NCBI GenBank assembly: GCA_947259925.1
Contig: CAMYOG010000058.1
Coordinates: forward strand, 1 to 64,000
Direction of reading: 5' to 3'
Origin: Thermoanaerobaculia bacterium
GTDB taxonomy: Bacteria; Acidobacteriota; Thermoanaerobaculia; Multivoradales; JAHEKO01
Length of the DNA: 64,000 nt
Of this stretch, positions 36,675 to 46,415 are shown one piece after another. Numbering within the stretch: position 1 is the first letter of the stretch; the number at the start of each line of letters is the position of its first letter. The notes under the pieces are model-generated. The model was given only the letters and a program-made list of their open reading frames with translations, did not search any database and was not told where the DNA came from. A program made the position numbers and the translations under genes.

Positions 36675-37835
36675 TCAGAAGGAGACGTTCCAGTCGAGGC
36701 GGAACCGGTTGCCGCTCTCGCGGGTCGTGTCTCCCGGATTCAAGAGATCGATGGCGTCGACGAGAAACAGCCGGGCGAACAGGTTCATGCCGGGCCGGAT
36801 CGTGTAGATCGCCCGCAGCTCGCTGCCCTCGATGTTGGTCGCGCGAACCTGATTGGCGTTCCCCCACCGGACCCAGTCGTCCTGGATGTAGGAGCTGTGC
36901 GCCGAAAGAGCCTCCAGGTGGGCGTAGAAGAACCCGAGCTGCCAATCGCCCGCGGAGGCCCTCTCGCCCCAGAGGAGCTCGATAACGTATCCATCCACGT
37001 CATCCTGGTGGAGCTCGCCGAAGCTGCCGGCCGGCTCGTCGCCGTAGTCGTCGGTGTTGTGGGTCAGGTCCGCGCCGATGCGTAGCGGTCTCCCGAACGC
37101 GCGGGTCCGGTACTGCAGCTGCAGGCCGAGGACTCGGTAGTCGCGAGTGTTGTTCTCGGTCAGGAGGATCTCTCCCGCCGGGTCGTCGGCATCGGCTCGG
37201 GTCGCGAAGAAGCCGCCGGCCAGGGTGATGCCGGAGTCCCCGAAGTCCCGCTCGTACGAGACCTGCCCGATGGTCCCCGTGCCCGAGAAGTCCCGCATAC
37301 CCACCGGCAGGGCGACGTAGTTGAGGCTCCAGGTCATCGAAGCCCCGCCGAGGTCGTGCCGGAAGCTGCCGCCCGCGCCGGCATAGGTGACGTTGTCGAA
37401 GACGAAGAAGTCGTCCTGGCGCCAGAAGGAGAGCTGGTTGCGGCCGGCCCAGGCCTCGAAACCTCCGTGCGCGTAGCGCAGGAACCAGCGGTCGAGATTG
37501 AGCTCGTAGGGCCCCGTACTCCCACCGTCGAAGTCGTGAACGGTGATGTGGGGCGATTGCTGCGACAAACGAGGGCCGGTGCGCGCCTGAGCCAGGGCCG
37601 ACCAACGGTCGCCGAGCCCTACCTCGACGCCGCCGCGAAGCCGGACGCGCAGCCGCAGCCGGTCGTCGCGCTTCGCGCCGTCGCCCTGTAGCGAGTCCCA
37701 GTCCTGCTCCAGCCTGAGTCGGGAATCGCCGAAGAAACGGAATCTACCGGTCTTCTCCTCCGCGGACGCGGCGGACGCCACGACCAGCAGCAGGAGCCAG
37801 GAGATCACCGCGAGCTCCCACCCGGGGCGGTTCAT
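36675..37835 (-). CDS. Alginate-export-type outer-membrane porin
   Basis: FRFFGDSRLRLEQDWDSLQGDGAKRDDRLRLRVRLRGGVEV...RNQLSFWRQDDFFVFDNV...RLDWNVSF. Confidence 0.75.
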   Translation of the reverse strand: MNRPGWELAVISWLLLLVVASAASAEEKTGRFRFFGDSRLRLEQDWDSLQGDGAKRDDRLRLRVRLRGGVEVGLGDRWSALAQARTGPRLSQQSPHITVHDFDGGSTGPYELNLDRWFLRYAHGGFEAWAGRNQLSFWRQDDFFVFDNVTYAGAGGSFRHDLGGASMTWSLNYVALPVGMRDFSGTGTIGQVSYERDFGDSGITLAGGFFATRADADDPAGEILLTENNTRDYRVLGLQLQYRTRAFGRPLRIGADLTHNTDDYGDEPAGSFGELHQDDVDGYVIELLWGERASAGDWQLGFFYAHLEALSAHSSYIQDDWVRWGNANQVRATNIEGSELRAIYTIRPGMNLFARLFLVDAIDLLNPGDTTRESGNRFRLDWNVSF

Positions 37836-37896
37836 TTGCAGCCCCCTCCGTCGACCGTGAGAGGAGCCACGTCTGAGACCTGGTGGGGAACGCATG

Positions 37897-40800
37897 CTAG
37901 CTCCCGGCTCTCTCGGCCTCGGCCCTCGCCTTGCGGGCCTCGTTCAGCGCCTTCTTGCAGAGCTTCTTGTCGGCGGTCACCCGCTTCAGCAGTCCCGTGG
38001 CGGCGAGTGACAGGCCGCCCGTGCCGATCGCCAGTCCGGTGGCGGTGGCGGCTGCGAGGGGCTTGGTCTCGACCTCGGGGGCCCCGAGGGTGCCCCCGAC
38101 CTTGACCAGGCTGTCGGCCGCCGAGGCCAGGCCCAGGCGGAGTCCGCGCGGCTTGGTGGCCCAGCGGAAGGCGAGCTCCTCGGTCTCGAGATCGACCCGG
38201 CCGACGCCGAGGACGTCCAGATACTCGGAGCGCGTGGCGACCGGTTCCAGCTCGACGACACCGTCCTCGACTCTCGCCACGGCGACGATGCATTCGAGGT
38301 TGGTGTAGTTGGAGGCGCCCGCCAGCGGATTGAAGGAGCGGATGAGCCCGACGATGCCGCCGAGAAGCGGCAGCCTCGCGGCCGCGAGCTCGACCAGCGT
38401 GAGATCGATCTGGCCGGCGCCGGCCGCCACGATCAGGTGGCCGTCGAGGCTTCTGGCCATGGCGTGAGGCGAGTCGCCGACGCCTTCGATCGAGAGATCG
38501 AAGTCCAGCGGCACCGCCCGCGCGAGGTCCTCGTCCGGCGTGAGGCCCGGCGACTTGATGTCGGAACCGGTCAGCCGTCCGAGAGCGCGGTAGCCCGACG
38601 CCACCGGCTCGAGAGTCAGCCCCAGTGAGATGGCCCCCGCCGTCTCACCCGCGGCCGAGCTGCGCTCGACGTCGAGACGCCCGTCGCGCAGGCTGGCGAT
38701 CACCTCGACGTCGTCGATCCGGCCGGCGCGGGCGGTGACTTCGTCCACCCGGTAGGCGACTTCGGCGTCGATCTTGTCGAGCACGCCGAGCTCGAACGGC
38801 TCGTCGGCGAAGACGAGCTCGCCCTCCTCGGCAGCGGGCTCCGCTGCCGCCGCCTCGATCTCGCCGGCCGGGCTGACTGCTGCCGACGGCTCCGGGAGGC
38901 CGAGCAGGGTGGGCAGGTCGATGCGCTCGGATCGGAGCTCGAGCCGTACGTAGGGCTTCTCTCGCAGATCGACGCGCAGCGACCCCGCGAGGTCGCTCGC
39001 ACCGAAGCGCGCTTGGAGATCCTCGACCAGGAACTCCTGGGGACTGCCCGCGAGGCGGGCGCCGACCTCGTACGGCTGATCCGGGAACCCCTCGGGCTTC
39101 TCGAGAAGCTCGGCCAGGACCGTCGTATCGGGCCCCTCGGCTTGGAGCTCGAGCCGCGTGCCGACCATCCGGGGCGGCTTGCCCAGCGTTCCGTCGAGCG
39201 CGACCCGGTGGTCGCCCAACCAGGCCCGGACCTGGTGAAACCGGGTCTCCTCGCCCAGGATCTCCGCGCGACCGCTCGCCCCGAAGGCCTGCGCCGGCAC
39301 CCGGACGCCGGCCATCTCGCCGACCACCGAGGCGTCGGGCCCGGTGACGTCGGCGGTCAGCTCCAGGCCGGTGGCGCGCGCGAAGCTGGCAAGCCTCGCC
39401 TCGGCGCGGACTTCGATGCCGCCCAGGGTGGCGGTGACGTCGCTCAGCCCGAAGCCCGACTCCGTGAGCCGCAGCTCGCCGGTGACCGCGTAGCGGTCGG
39501 GCGGCAGATCGGGGACCCAGTCGAGCCCGGCCCCCGACAGGATCCGGCCGGCCGAGCCGGCGTCCGAGCCGGCGACCGACAGGAGAAGCTCGGTAGACCC
39601 CATGCCGGGGAGCGGACCGACGGCGCCCGACGCCGTGGCCCGGTGGAGGCCGAGCTCGCCCACCATCTCCTCCAGGCGGTAGATCTCGCCGTCGATGCGC
39701 ACCCTTCCGGCGACGTCGAAGGGGTCCTCGGGGAGCGGCGGCAGCTCGCGCCAGGCGCCGAGGTCCGAGAGACGGGGCCCGCGCGCTTCGACCTCGAGGT
39801 CGGTTCCGTCGAGGTCGGGAAGCGGGCCCACGAGCCCGGCGACCTTCAGCTCGATGTCGCCGGCCCGCGCGGCGAGGTCGTCGAGCGCGTAGCCGGCGGG
39901 CGACGCGCCGAGGCGTCCGCTGACATCGAAGGGCTGTGCGGGCAGACCGGCCAGCCCGGCCAGGCCCCCCGCCCGCGAGACATCCGGGCCGGCGACACGG
40001 AAGAGCACGTTCGAGCCGGCGAGGCCGGGTCCGGCGTCCAGGCGGCCGCTCGCCCGCAGCGCGATCTCGCCCAGGCTGCCCTCGACCCCTTCGAGCTCGA
40101 AGCGCCGGGCGCCGAGAGCGCGCACCCGCCCGGCGACCTCGTACCGCTCCGCGGGCAGCTCGAGCAGCTCGGGCAGCTCGACGGGAACGAGGGCGGCGGC
40201 CCGCGCCAGGTCGGGACCGGCGGCTCGAAGCTCGAGATCGGTGCCGGCGAGGCCCGCGACGGGGAAGACGACGCCCTCGGCCAGCACCTCGCTCTCGGCC
40301 GCCTTCAGCACCACCGGCCGCAGACTCAGCCGGTCGCCACCCCAGCCCAGGTGCCCCTCGATCTTGAGCGGCGAGGAGGGCAGCCGGAAGCCGGCCAGCG
40401 CGGAGAAGGCGGCGGGATCGGGGCTCGCGATCCGGAGGTCGATCGCGGCGCCGGCGAAGCTCGGCGGCCTCCCCAACGTGCCGTCCAGCCAGAGCCGGGT
40501 CGCGCCGATCCGTCCCTCGAGTCCCTCGGCCGCGAGCTCTCCTTGCCGGCTCGCCAGTCGGCCTCGGATTCGGTACGGACGGGGCGGAAGATCGATCCCG
40601 GCCAGGCCACCGAGGCTGGACAGGTCCGGGCCCTCCGCCTCGATCACGACTTCCGAGCCGCTCATCTCGGGCGCCCAGCTCAGCAGGCCGTCCGCGGAGA
40701 GCCGGTGACCTCCGATCCGGGCGGCAAAGCGCTCGAAGGCGGCTCCCGAATCGGTCAGCCGCGCCTTGCCGGAGACCGAGAACGGGCCCGGCGGCAGGCG

Positions 40801-41784
40801 GTCGATGCCGTTGATCGCTCCGAGCGACTCCGGACCGGGACCCCGGGCATCGATCGTGAGGTCGAGGTCCCGGGGATCTCGCAGAGAGCTCACCCGGCCC
40901 GTGGCCTCGATCTCTACCTCGCCGACCGCCGCGTCCAGCTGGAGGTCGAACGGTCCGCCGGGCTCGACGGGCGAGATTGCGCCCGAGACGCGGAACGGTC
41001 CGGCGCCGAGCGGCGGCAGGCCGAACGCGCGGGCGACGCCGGCGACGTCGGGGCCGTCGATCTCGATCTCGAGAGCCAGGCCAGCGAGCGTCGCCAGGTC
41101 GGCGATCGCTCCGCCCAGGGTGAGGTCGACGTCGCCCCATCGACCGGTGAGCTCGTGCTCGATGCTGCCGGCCGCCAGGAGCTCCTCCAGCGGACCGACC
41201 CTGCCTGCCAGCTCGAAGGGGGTCTGCTCGAGGCTGCCGCTGGCCTCGAGATCGAGCCATCCGGCCGCGGTCGAGCGCACCCGGAGCCGCTGGACGCTCG
41301 CCTCGCGGGACTCCTCGCGGGCCGGGTCGCGGTAGCGGATCTCGGCGTCCGCGAGCTCGAGGGCCTCGACGAGGACCTGGGGCACCTCGTCGGCGCTCAC
41401 CTCGAGCTCCCAGTTGCCGCGACCCTCGCCGTCGGTCTCGAGAAGCAGCTTCGCTCCCTGGAGACGCAGATCGACGATCCGTAGCGGCCCCGAGATCAGC
41501 GACCAGAGGCCGAACGAGATCTCGACGCGATCGGCGCGGGCCATCAGCGGGCTGGTGCTCCAGCTCGGGTTGGCCAGCCCGAGGTCTTCGAAGACGAGCC
41601 GCGTCACCCCACCCGGATCGGCCCGGAAGCGGCCGATGGTGACCTCCCGGTCCACCCGATCCGAGGCCGCGCGGGCGATCGTCGGGCTCCAACCGCTCAG
41701 ATCGGCCAGCTCCAGGTAGAGCAGGACGGCGGCTGCCAGAAGCACCGGCAGGGCGATCAGTGCGAGTAGGAGCTTCCGAGACAT
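37897..41784 (-). CDS. AsmA-family (AsmA/TamB-like) envelope protein, 1295 aa
   Basis: MSRKLLLALIALPVLLAAAVLLYLELADLSGWSP...VTIGRFRADPG; repetitive beta-rich domain; C-terminal AsmA-like VLGVGRVDLETEELAFRWATKPRGL. Confidence 0.85.
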   Translation of the reverse strand: MSRKLLLALIALPVLLAAAVLLYLELADLSGWSPTIARAASDRVDREVTIGRFRADPGGVTRLVFEDLGLANPSWSTSPLMARADRVEISFGLWSLISGPLRIVDLRLQGAKLLLETDGEGRGNWELEVSADEVPQVLVEALELADAEIRYRDPAREESREASVQRLRVRSTAAGWLDLEASGSLEQTPFELAGRVGPLEELLAAGSIEHELTGRWGDVDLTLGGAIADLATLAGLALEIEIDGPDVAGVARAFGLPPLGAGPFRVSGAISPVEPGGPFDLQLDAAVGEVEIEATGRVSSLRDPRDLDLTIDARGPGPESLGAINGIDRLPPGPFSVSGKARLTDSGAAFERFAARIGGHRLSADGLLSWAPEMSGSEVVIEAEGPDLSSLGGLAGIDLPPRPYRIRGRLASRQGELAAEGLEGRIGATRLWLDGTLGRPPSFAGAAIDLRIASPDPAAFSALAGFRLPSSPLKIEGHLGWGGDRLSLRPVVLKAAESEVLAEGVVFPVAGLAGTDLELRAAGPDLARAAALVPVELPELLELPAERYEVAGRVRALGARRFELEGVEGSLGEIALRASGRLDAGPGLAGSNVLFRVAGPDVSRAGGLAGLAGLPAQPFDVSGRLGASPAGYALDDLAARAGDIELKVAGLVGPLPDLDGTDLEVEARGPRLSDLGAWRELPPLPEDPFDVAGRVRIDGEIYRLEEMVGELGLHRATASGAVGPLPGMGSTELLLSVAGSDAGSAGRILSGAGLDWVPDLPPDRYAVTGELRLTESGFGLSDVTATLGGIEVRAEARLASFARATGLELTADVTGPDASVVGEMAGVRVPAQAFGASGRAEILGEETRFHQVRAWLGDHRVALDGTLGKPPRMVGTRLELQAEGPDTTVLAELLEKPEGFPDQPYEVGARLAGSPQEFLVEDLQARFGASDLAGSLRVDLREKPYVRLELRSERIDLPTLLGLPEPSAAVSPAGEIEAAAAEPAAEEGELVFADEPFELGVLDKIDAEVAYRVDEVTARAGRIDDVEVIASLRDGRLDVERSSAAGETAGAISLGLTLEPVASGYRALGRLTGSDIKSPGLTPDEDLARAVPLDFDLSIEGVGDSPHAMARSLDGHLIVAAGAGQIDLTLVELAAARLPLLGGIVGLIRSFNPLAGASNYTNLECIVAVARVEDGVVELEPVATRSEYLDVLGVGRVDLETEELAFRWATKPRGLRLGLASAADSLVKVGGTLGAPEVETKPLAAATATGLAIGTGGLSLAATGLLKRVTADKKLCKKALNEARKARAEAERAGS

Positions 41785-41872
41785 TCCGGTACACGTCGAC
41801 GGAGCGCGCGAGCCAGCCTGGTCCGCTGTCGATGACCGCCGTCGGCGTCGCGTGCTCTTTCGAAGCTGAGAC

Positions 41873-41888
41873 TGCAAGATCAAAGCCG
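41873..41888 (-). promoter_or_regulatory. Putative sigma-54 element CGGCTTTGATCTTGCA facing AsmA operon
   Basis: GGC...TTGCA with correct spacing; conserved at 46349 (other copy) and similar at 50555. Confidence 0.45.
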
Positions 41889-42011
41889 CTGCGGAGTTGG
41901 GCTCAGCGAGGCGCCCATCCAGCCGGATCCGTCGAAGAATCCGGCGAATTCCTCGAGAGGAGCCTCGTTCCTGGCTTCCGGGACGAGCACTGCGGTCCTT
42001 CGCGAGACGAG

Positions 42012-42032
42012 ATCCCGTGACGACATTTCGTG
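42012..42032. promoter_or_regulatory. UAS-like element ATCCCGTG-ACGAC-ATTTCGTG
   Basis: Direct half-sites; nearly identical to 46203-46223. Confidence 0.6.
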
Positions 42033-42139
42033 CCGGCTCGTTCGAGGCCGCCGCACTGTCCGTACACCAGAGGAGGCCTGCCGGAGAATCGTCAACTCCG
42101 ATTGGCTCATTCCGGACTCGTGCCGGGGCGTTGGCTTGT

Positions 42140-42155
42140 TGGCACTCGGCATGCA
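42140..42155 (+). promoter_or_regulatory. Putative sigma-54 promoter TGGCACTCGGCATGCA
   Basis: TGGCAC...TGCA, correct spacing, 108 bp from UAS, same as at 46080. Confidence 0.62.
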
Positions 42156-42171
42156 GTCGAGTCGACCGACC

Positions 42172-43026
42172 ATGAGTGTCATGCGACGACGTCCCCGCCG
42201 AGGGCGGCTTGCCCCTCTGCTGATCGCGGCGTTGGTAGCCGGGAGCGGGGCGTTTCCCGCCGGCGCCCAGGAAGAAGGCGCCCAGGAAGAAGAGGCCGCG
42301 GCGCCCGGCCCGATCGTCACCGATCGCCCGACCGACAGCGCCTCGCCCGTTCTGGTGCCTCCGCGCACGCTGCAGATCGAGGCGGGCTACAAGTTCACCC
42401 ACACCGACGACGGCTCGGGCCGCACCGACACCCACGAGCTGCCCGACCTGCTGGCCCGCTTCGGTATCAACGAACGGGTCGAGGCGCGCCTGACCGCGAC
42501 GGGGTGGACCTTCCGCGACGCTACCGCAGGCGACGACGACGGCTTCAACGACGTCAGCCTGGGCGCCAAGTTCGCGCTCGGCGAGGGGCGCGGCCGCCGG
42601 CCGCGGACCTCGCTGCTGGCCGACGTGAGCCTGCCCGTGGGCCAGACCGGGTTCACCAACGACTACGTGATCCCCAAGGTCCTCTTTCTGGCGGAGCACG
42701 GGCTGACCGGCGGTGCCGGGCTGATCTGGAACCTCGGGCCCAGCTTCGTGAGCAGGAAGAAGGACGACGAGCGGCGAACGGACGTGGTGCTCAATTACGC
42801 GATCGCCATGAGCGGAGCGCTCGGCGGACCCTGGAGCCTCTTCGGCGAGGTCTACGGCAACTTCGACTTCGGCTCGGACAGCTCCGACAGCCACACCGTC
42901 CAGGCGGGCACGACCGTGCTGCTCGGCCGGACCTTCCAGCTCGACGTCCGCGTCGGGTACGGTCTGGTCTCCGGCGTGCCGGACTGGCTGGCCGGAGCCG
43001 GCCTCGCCTTCCGTATCCCAGGCTAG
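42172..43026 (+). CDS. Transporter/MetA-pathway-type outer-membrane protein
   Basis: IVTDRPTDSASPVLVPPRTLQIEAGYKFTHTDDG...; barrel C-terminus GLAFRIPG. Confidence 0.75.
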   Translation: MSVMRRRPRRGRLAPLLIAALVAGSGAFPAGAQEEGAQEEEAAAPGPIVTDRPTDSASPVLVPPRTLQIEAGYKFTHTDDGSGRTDTHELPDLLARFGINERVEARLTATGWTFRDATAGDDDGFNDVSLGAKFALGEGRGRRPRTSLLADVSLPVGQTGFTNDYVIPKVLFLAEHGLTGGAGLIWNLGPSFVSRKKDDERRTDVVLNYAIAMSGALGGPWSLFGEVYGNFDFGSDSSDSHTVQAGTTVLLGRTFQLDVRVGYGLVSGVPDWLAGAGLAFRIPG

Positions 43027-43202
43027 CCCGACCTTCTCACCAGCTTCCTACTGCGCCGCCGCATGCACCTGAATCTGCAGGACTTCGTTCGGTCGGGCAT
43101 CCTCGACGTATGTCGAATACGCCTGCGGTGCCCTCGGTCGCAAAGCCCAGCATCTTCAGGCACCTACGCCGGCTCGCTACGAAAGCCGGTGAGAAGGTCG
43201 GG

Positions 43203-44621
43203 CTAGAGGTCCGTTGCGTCCTCGCGCTCGGGGAGCTCGGGGCTCGACGGATCCCCTTGCTCGGTCTTCTCGCGCCGGCTCAGGTTCACCAGCGTCTGCC
43301 CGGCGAACTCGGCGTTCGGCATGGTCAGCAGCGTACCGTCCGCTCTGCGGATCTTCGTCGAGCGCAGGCCCACCTCCTCGAGGCAGCCCTGCTCATCTCC
43401 CATCTGCACGGATTCGCCGATCCGCACGGGCTGATCGGCGTACAGGCTGATGCCGGCGATCAGGTTCTCGAGGGTGCTCTTGGCGGCGAGCGCCACCGCC
43501 AGTCCGCCGACGCCCAACCCGGCGACCATCGCGGTCACCGGCAGACCCAGCCGCTGGCCGGCGAAGAAGACCCACGCCAGGACCAGCACTAGCGCCAGCG
43601 CTCTCGAGCTGACGCGAATGAGCTGCTGGCTCAACGGCCGCTCGAGCGCCAGGCCGCGAACCAGGTACTCGGCCCCTCGAGTCACCACCACGACCGTGAG
43701 CCAGGCGCCGCCGAGCATCGCCACCAGTGTCAGGGCCAGCCGCAGGTAGAGCCCGGGAGCCCCCCAGATGGTCAACTGCTCGAAGCTCGCTCTCCGCACC
43801 ACGAGAGGGATGGCGATCAGCGCCACCGGGCCTAGGAACGCCCAGAGCCGGTTGAGGCCGCGGCTCTCCGCGACGGGCCGCGTGTACTTCCTTCCGGCGC
43901 GAAGCGCGACCAGAACCAGCGTGCCGGCCGCGATCAGCACCAGGCCGAGCCCCACCCACTGCCAGGTCGCTTGCCCCCCGATCTCGCGCTTCGTCCAGGC
44001 GGGGAGGCGGGCGACGAGCGCGCTGATCCACTTCGACTTGCTGCCGAAGCGGAACTCCTCGTAGATGGTTCCTCGCTTGCCAGGCTGGTAGGGCAGATGG
44101 CGCACCCGCTCGAAGAACTCCGCCGTCCGCTCGACGGTTGCGGCCGAGAACAGGAACTGGCCGGCGCGGTCGCCCTCTTCCATCTTGACGATCTCGATCT
44201 CGGTGTGGGGGACCCTCCAGGCGGTCAGCCCCTCCTCTGCGACCCGGCTCGCGTCCGGGATCTCGGATCGCGGCGGCAGCTCGAGGCGGTCGAGGACCTC
44301 CTTGAGGAGCAGGGTCGCCTCGCCGCTGGCACGCTCGGCGGTCCGTGGGGCGAGGCGGCTCGGATCGATACAGCCCTGCGCCACGGCGTACGGTCTCCGA
44401 AAGGCCGGGTCGCCCGCCTGGTAGAGCGCCACGGCTTTGTCGACCGACTCGAGCAGGGTCTCGAGCGTGGCGCGCGGACTCGAACGATCCGGAGGCGCCA
44501 GCGGGTGTGGAGTGCCGGGCGAGGAGGCGGCGGGAGCCTGCGCCGTGAGCGGGGCGACGGCGAGGAGTGCCGCAAGGACGAGCGTATCGATTCGAAGTCG
44601 AACAGTCTGGCTGCTGCGCAT
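43203..44621 (-). CDS. MscS-family mechanosensitive channel, paralogue lacking most of the C-terminal domain
   Basis: VAGLGVGGLAVALAAKSTLENLIAGISLYADQPVRIGESVQMGDEQGCLEEVGLRSTKIRRADGTLLTMPNAEF then VNLSRREKTEQGDPSSPELPER*. Confidence 0.88.
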   Translation of the reverse strand: MRSSQTVRLRIDTLVLAALLAVAPLTAQAPAASSPGTPHPLAPPDRSSPRATLETLLESVDKAVALYQAGDPAFRRPYAVAQGCIDPSRLAPRTAERASGEATLLLKEVLDRLELPPRSEIPDASRVAEEGLTAWRVPHTEIEIVKMEEGDRAGQFLFSAATVERTAEFFERVRHLPYQPGKRGTIYEEFRFGSKSKWISALVARLPAWTKREIGGQATWQWVGLGLVLIAAGTLVLVALRAGRKYTRPVAESRGLNRLWAFLGPVALIAIPLVVRRASFEQLTIWGAPGLYLRLALTLVAMLGGAWLTVVVVTRGAEYLVRGLALERPLSQQLIRVSSRALALVLVLAWVFFAGQRLGLPVTAMVAGLGVGGLAVALAAKSTLENLIAGISLYADQPVRIGESVQMGDEQGCLEEVGLRSTKIRRADGTLLTMPNAEFAGQTLVNLSRREKTEQGDPSSPELPEREDATDL

Positions 44622-44627
44622 CGCCCG

Positions 44628-46022
44628 CTACTCTAACCGAGCGGCCTCGTCCGGCTGCGCCCACTTGCGTACCGACACCGCCGCGCTGATCTCCTCGATC
44701 ACCGCCAGCGAGATCTCGCGGGCGATCCGCTCGAGCTCGCCGTCGGTCAACCCGTCGACCAGCCCGTCGACCGTCTGCGCGAGGATCGATTGCAGCGCCT
44801 CGCGGCCCTCTTCGCTCTCGAGCGTAGCGGCCATGGTGTCGGCGATCGAGTCGAAGACCGCCTGGCCGATGTAGATCACCAGCGGCCGCACCACCCGGTC
44901 GGGCAGCGGCAGACGGCGCAGCGCCTGGGCGCTCTCCACCGCTCGCTCGAGGTTGGCGTCGAGGAAGCCTCGCGCCTGCTGGCGGAGGTCCGCGTTGGCC
45001 AGCACGTCGCGGGTCCTCACCGTGAGCTCGTTGGCGAGGGCATCGCGGTGGGGTTCGACGGTGTCGCGGATGATCTGTTTATGTCGCCCGTCGCGTACCT
45101 CTTCGGCGGTCTCGCTGAGAATCCGCAGGGCGACGATGTCGCTGATCTCCTCGGCGATGATGTTGTAGATGTACGTTCCGGTACGGGTGATGAAGTCGTC
45201 GCCGACGCTCGTCAGCTCGCTCCGTCGCAGGCGCACGTAGATCGACCCGATGCGGATGAGCCGGAAGAGGCGGAACTGGCGGAGGGGGATGATGCCCAGA
45301 AGGTCGTACCAGTTCAGGATCGGGTAGAGAAACCACTTGGCGTAGGTCTTGCGCCGCACCGCCAGAAACCAGCCGGTGTAGAACTCGATGGTAAAGATCA
45401 CGAGAAAGGGCAGATCGATCAGCCAGAAGTGGTCGGTGAGCTTGCCGCCGAGATCGTAGGCGCGGTAGAAGTTGATCGCGAAGTGGCGTCGCGCCTGCGA
45501 ATCGAAGCGTGCGAGCCTCGCCGGCAGCCGCTCGGCGTCCCAGCTCCAGTAGAGCTCGAAGCCCTCGCCGGCGGTCCGAGGCTGCAGGCCCTCGATGCGC
45601 AGCTCGGTACCGAGAGCGGCCTTGACGGCATTGAAGGCGCGCGTCTGCCCCGAGCGCTCGAAAGGACTGTCTTCGAGCATCTCGCGCGAGAGCACCCGGA
45701 GCTCGGCGAGCCGCGGCTCGATCTCGCCGCGGCGTGGCTCGAGGTCCTCCGGAGTCGAGGTGGGCGGCACGATGGCGGTGAGCTCGTCAGTAAGCTCCAA
45801 GTAGCGACTGGTGAGCGGATGCGACTCGATGCCCTTGACTGGATCGTAGATCCGGGTGACCACCGGCAGGTGACGAAAATAGTGCGGTCGCAGCCAGAGG
45901 TAGGTGAGGTCGAAGAGGATCAAGCCGACGTTGATGGTGGCGAGGTAGACCATCAACAGGTCCCACAGAAGCCGCGGAGTGAGCCGCCGGCGGAAGGCGC
46001 GGAAGCGCGTCAGCAGGCCCAC
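44628..46022 (-). CDS. Ion-transport-like integral membrane protein
   Basis: Several TM segments, NWYDLLGIIPLRQFRLFRLIRIGSIYVRLRRSEL (voltage-sensor-like Arg-rich helix); 6 bp upstream of the MscS paralogue; GTG start inferred. Confidence 0.6.
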   Translation of the reverse strand: MGLLTRFRAFRRRLTPRLLWDLLMVYLATINVGLILFDLTYLWLRPHYFRHLPVVTRIYDPVKGIESHPLTSRYLELTDELTAIVPPTSTPEDLEPRRGEIEPRLAELRVLSREMLEDSPFERSGQTRAFNAVKAALGTELRIEGLQPRTAGEGFELYWSWDAERLPARLARFDSQARRHFAINFYRAYDLGGKLTDHFWLIDLPFLVIFTIEFYTGWFLAVRRKTYAKWFLYPILNWYDLLGIIPLRQFRLFRLIRIGSIYVRLRRSELTSVGDDFITRTGTYIYNIIAEEISDIVALRILSETAEEVRDGRHKQIIRDTVEPHRDALANELTVRTRDVLANADLRQQARGFLDANLERAVESAQALRRLPLPDRVVRPLVIYIGQAVFDSIADTMAATLESEEGREALQSILAQTVDGLVDGLTDGELERIAREISLAVIEEISAAVSVRKWAQPDEAARLE

Positions 46023-46079
46023 GATTCGAGGGGTATCAGGAGATCTCGCCGGATTCGGCTCACGGTCAGTCGACTCGAT

Positions 46080-46095
46080 TGCAGGCCGAGTGCCA
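46080..46095 (-). promoter_or_regulatory. Putative sigma-54 promoter TGGCACTCGGCCTGCA
   Basis: Correct GG/GC spacing; 108 bp from UAS at 46203; homologous to 42140-42155. Confidence 0.62.
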
Positions 46096-46202
46096 GGGAG
46101 CCAGCGCCCCGGCACGAGTCCCGAATGACCCGATTCGAGTTGCTGTTACTCTGGCCCGGCTCATCATAAGCGCAGACCGTTCCGCCGCCTCGAACGACCC
46201 GC

Positions 46203-46223
46203 CACGAAATGCTGTCACGGGAT
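46203..46223. promoter_or_regulatory. UAS-like element (minus: ATCCCGTG-ACAGC-ATTTCGTG)
   Basis: Copy of element at 42012 in a ~300-bp inverted homologous regulatory region. Confidence 0.6.
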
Positions 46224-46348
46224 ATGGTCTCGCGGAGGACCGTGGAGCCCGTACCGGGAGTCGGCGACGAGGCTCCACCCCGGCATTTCGACAGATTCTT
46301 CGGTGGAACTCGGCGGGGACGGGCGCCTCGCTGGGCACGAGTCCTCGG

Positions 46349-46364
46349 CGGCTCTCGTCTTGCA
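46349..46364 (+). promoter_or_regulatory. Putative sigma-54 element CGGCTCTCGTCTTGCA facing 46416..47798
   Basis: GGC...TTGCA with correct spacing; counterpart of 41873-41888. Confidence 0.45.
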
Positions 46365-46415
46365 CCTACTTCTGAAGCTACTTTCACCGTGGCTTCTGAA
46401 CGGGAGGAGCTCGTC

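Noticed and set aside
38645-41794. 1049-aa minus and 823-aa plus ORFs overlapping AsmA
   Set aside because: Arg/Gly/Ala-rich alternate-frame ORFs typical of high-GC DNA
37897-42894. 1665-aa minus ORF extending upstream of the AsmA-like protein
   Set aside because: The true N-terminus (MSRKLLLALIALPVLLAAAVLLYLEL) is at 41784; the upstream extension runs antisense to the OMP gene 42172..43026 and through the promoter island, with no protein-like character
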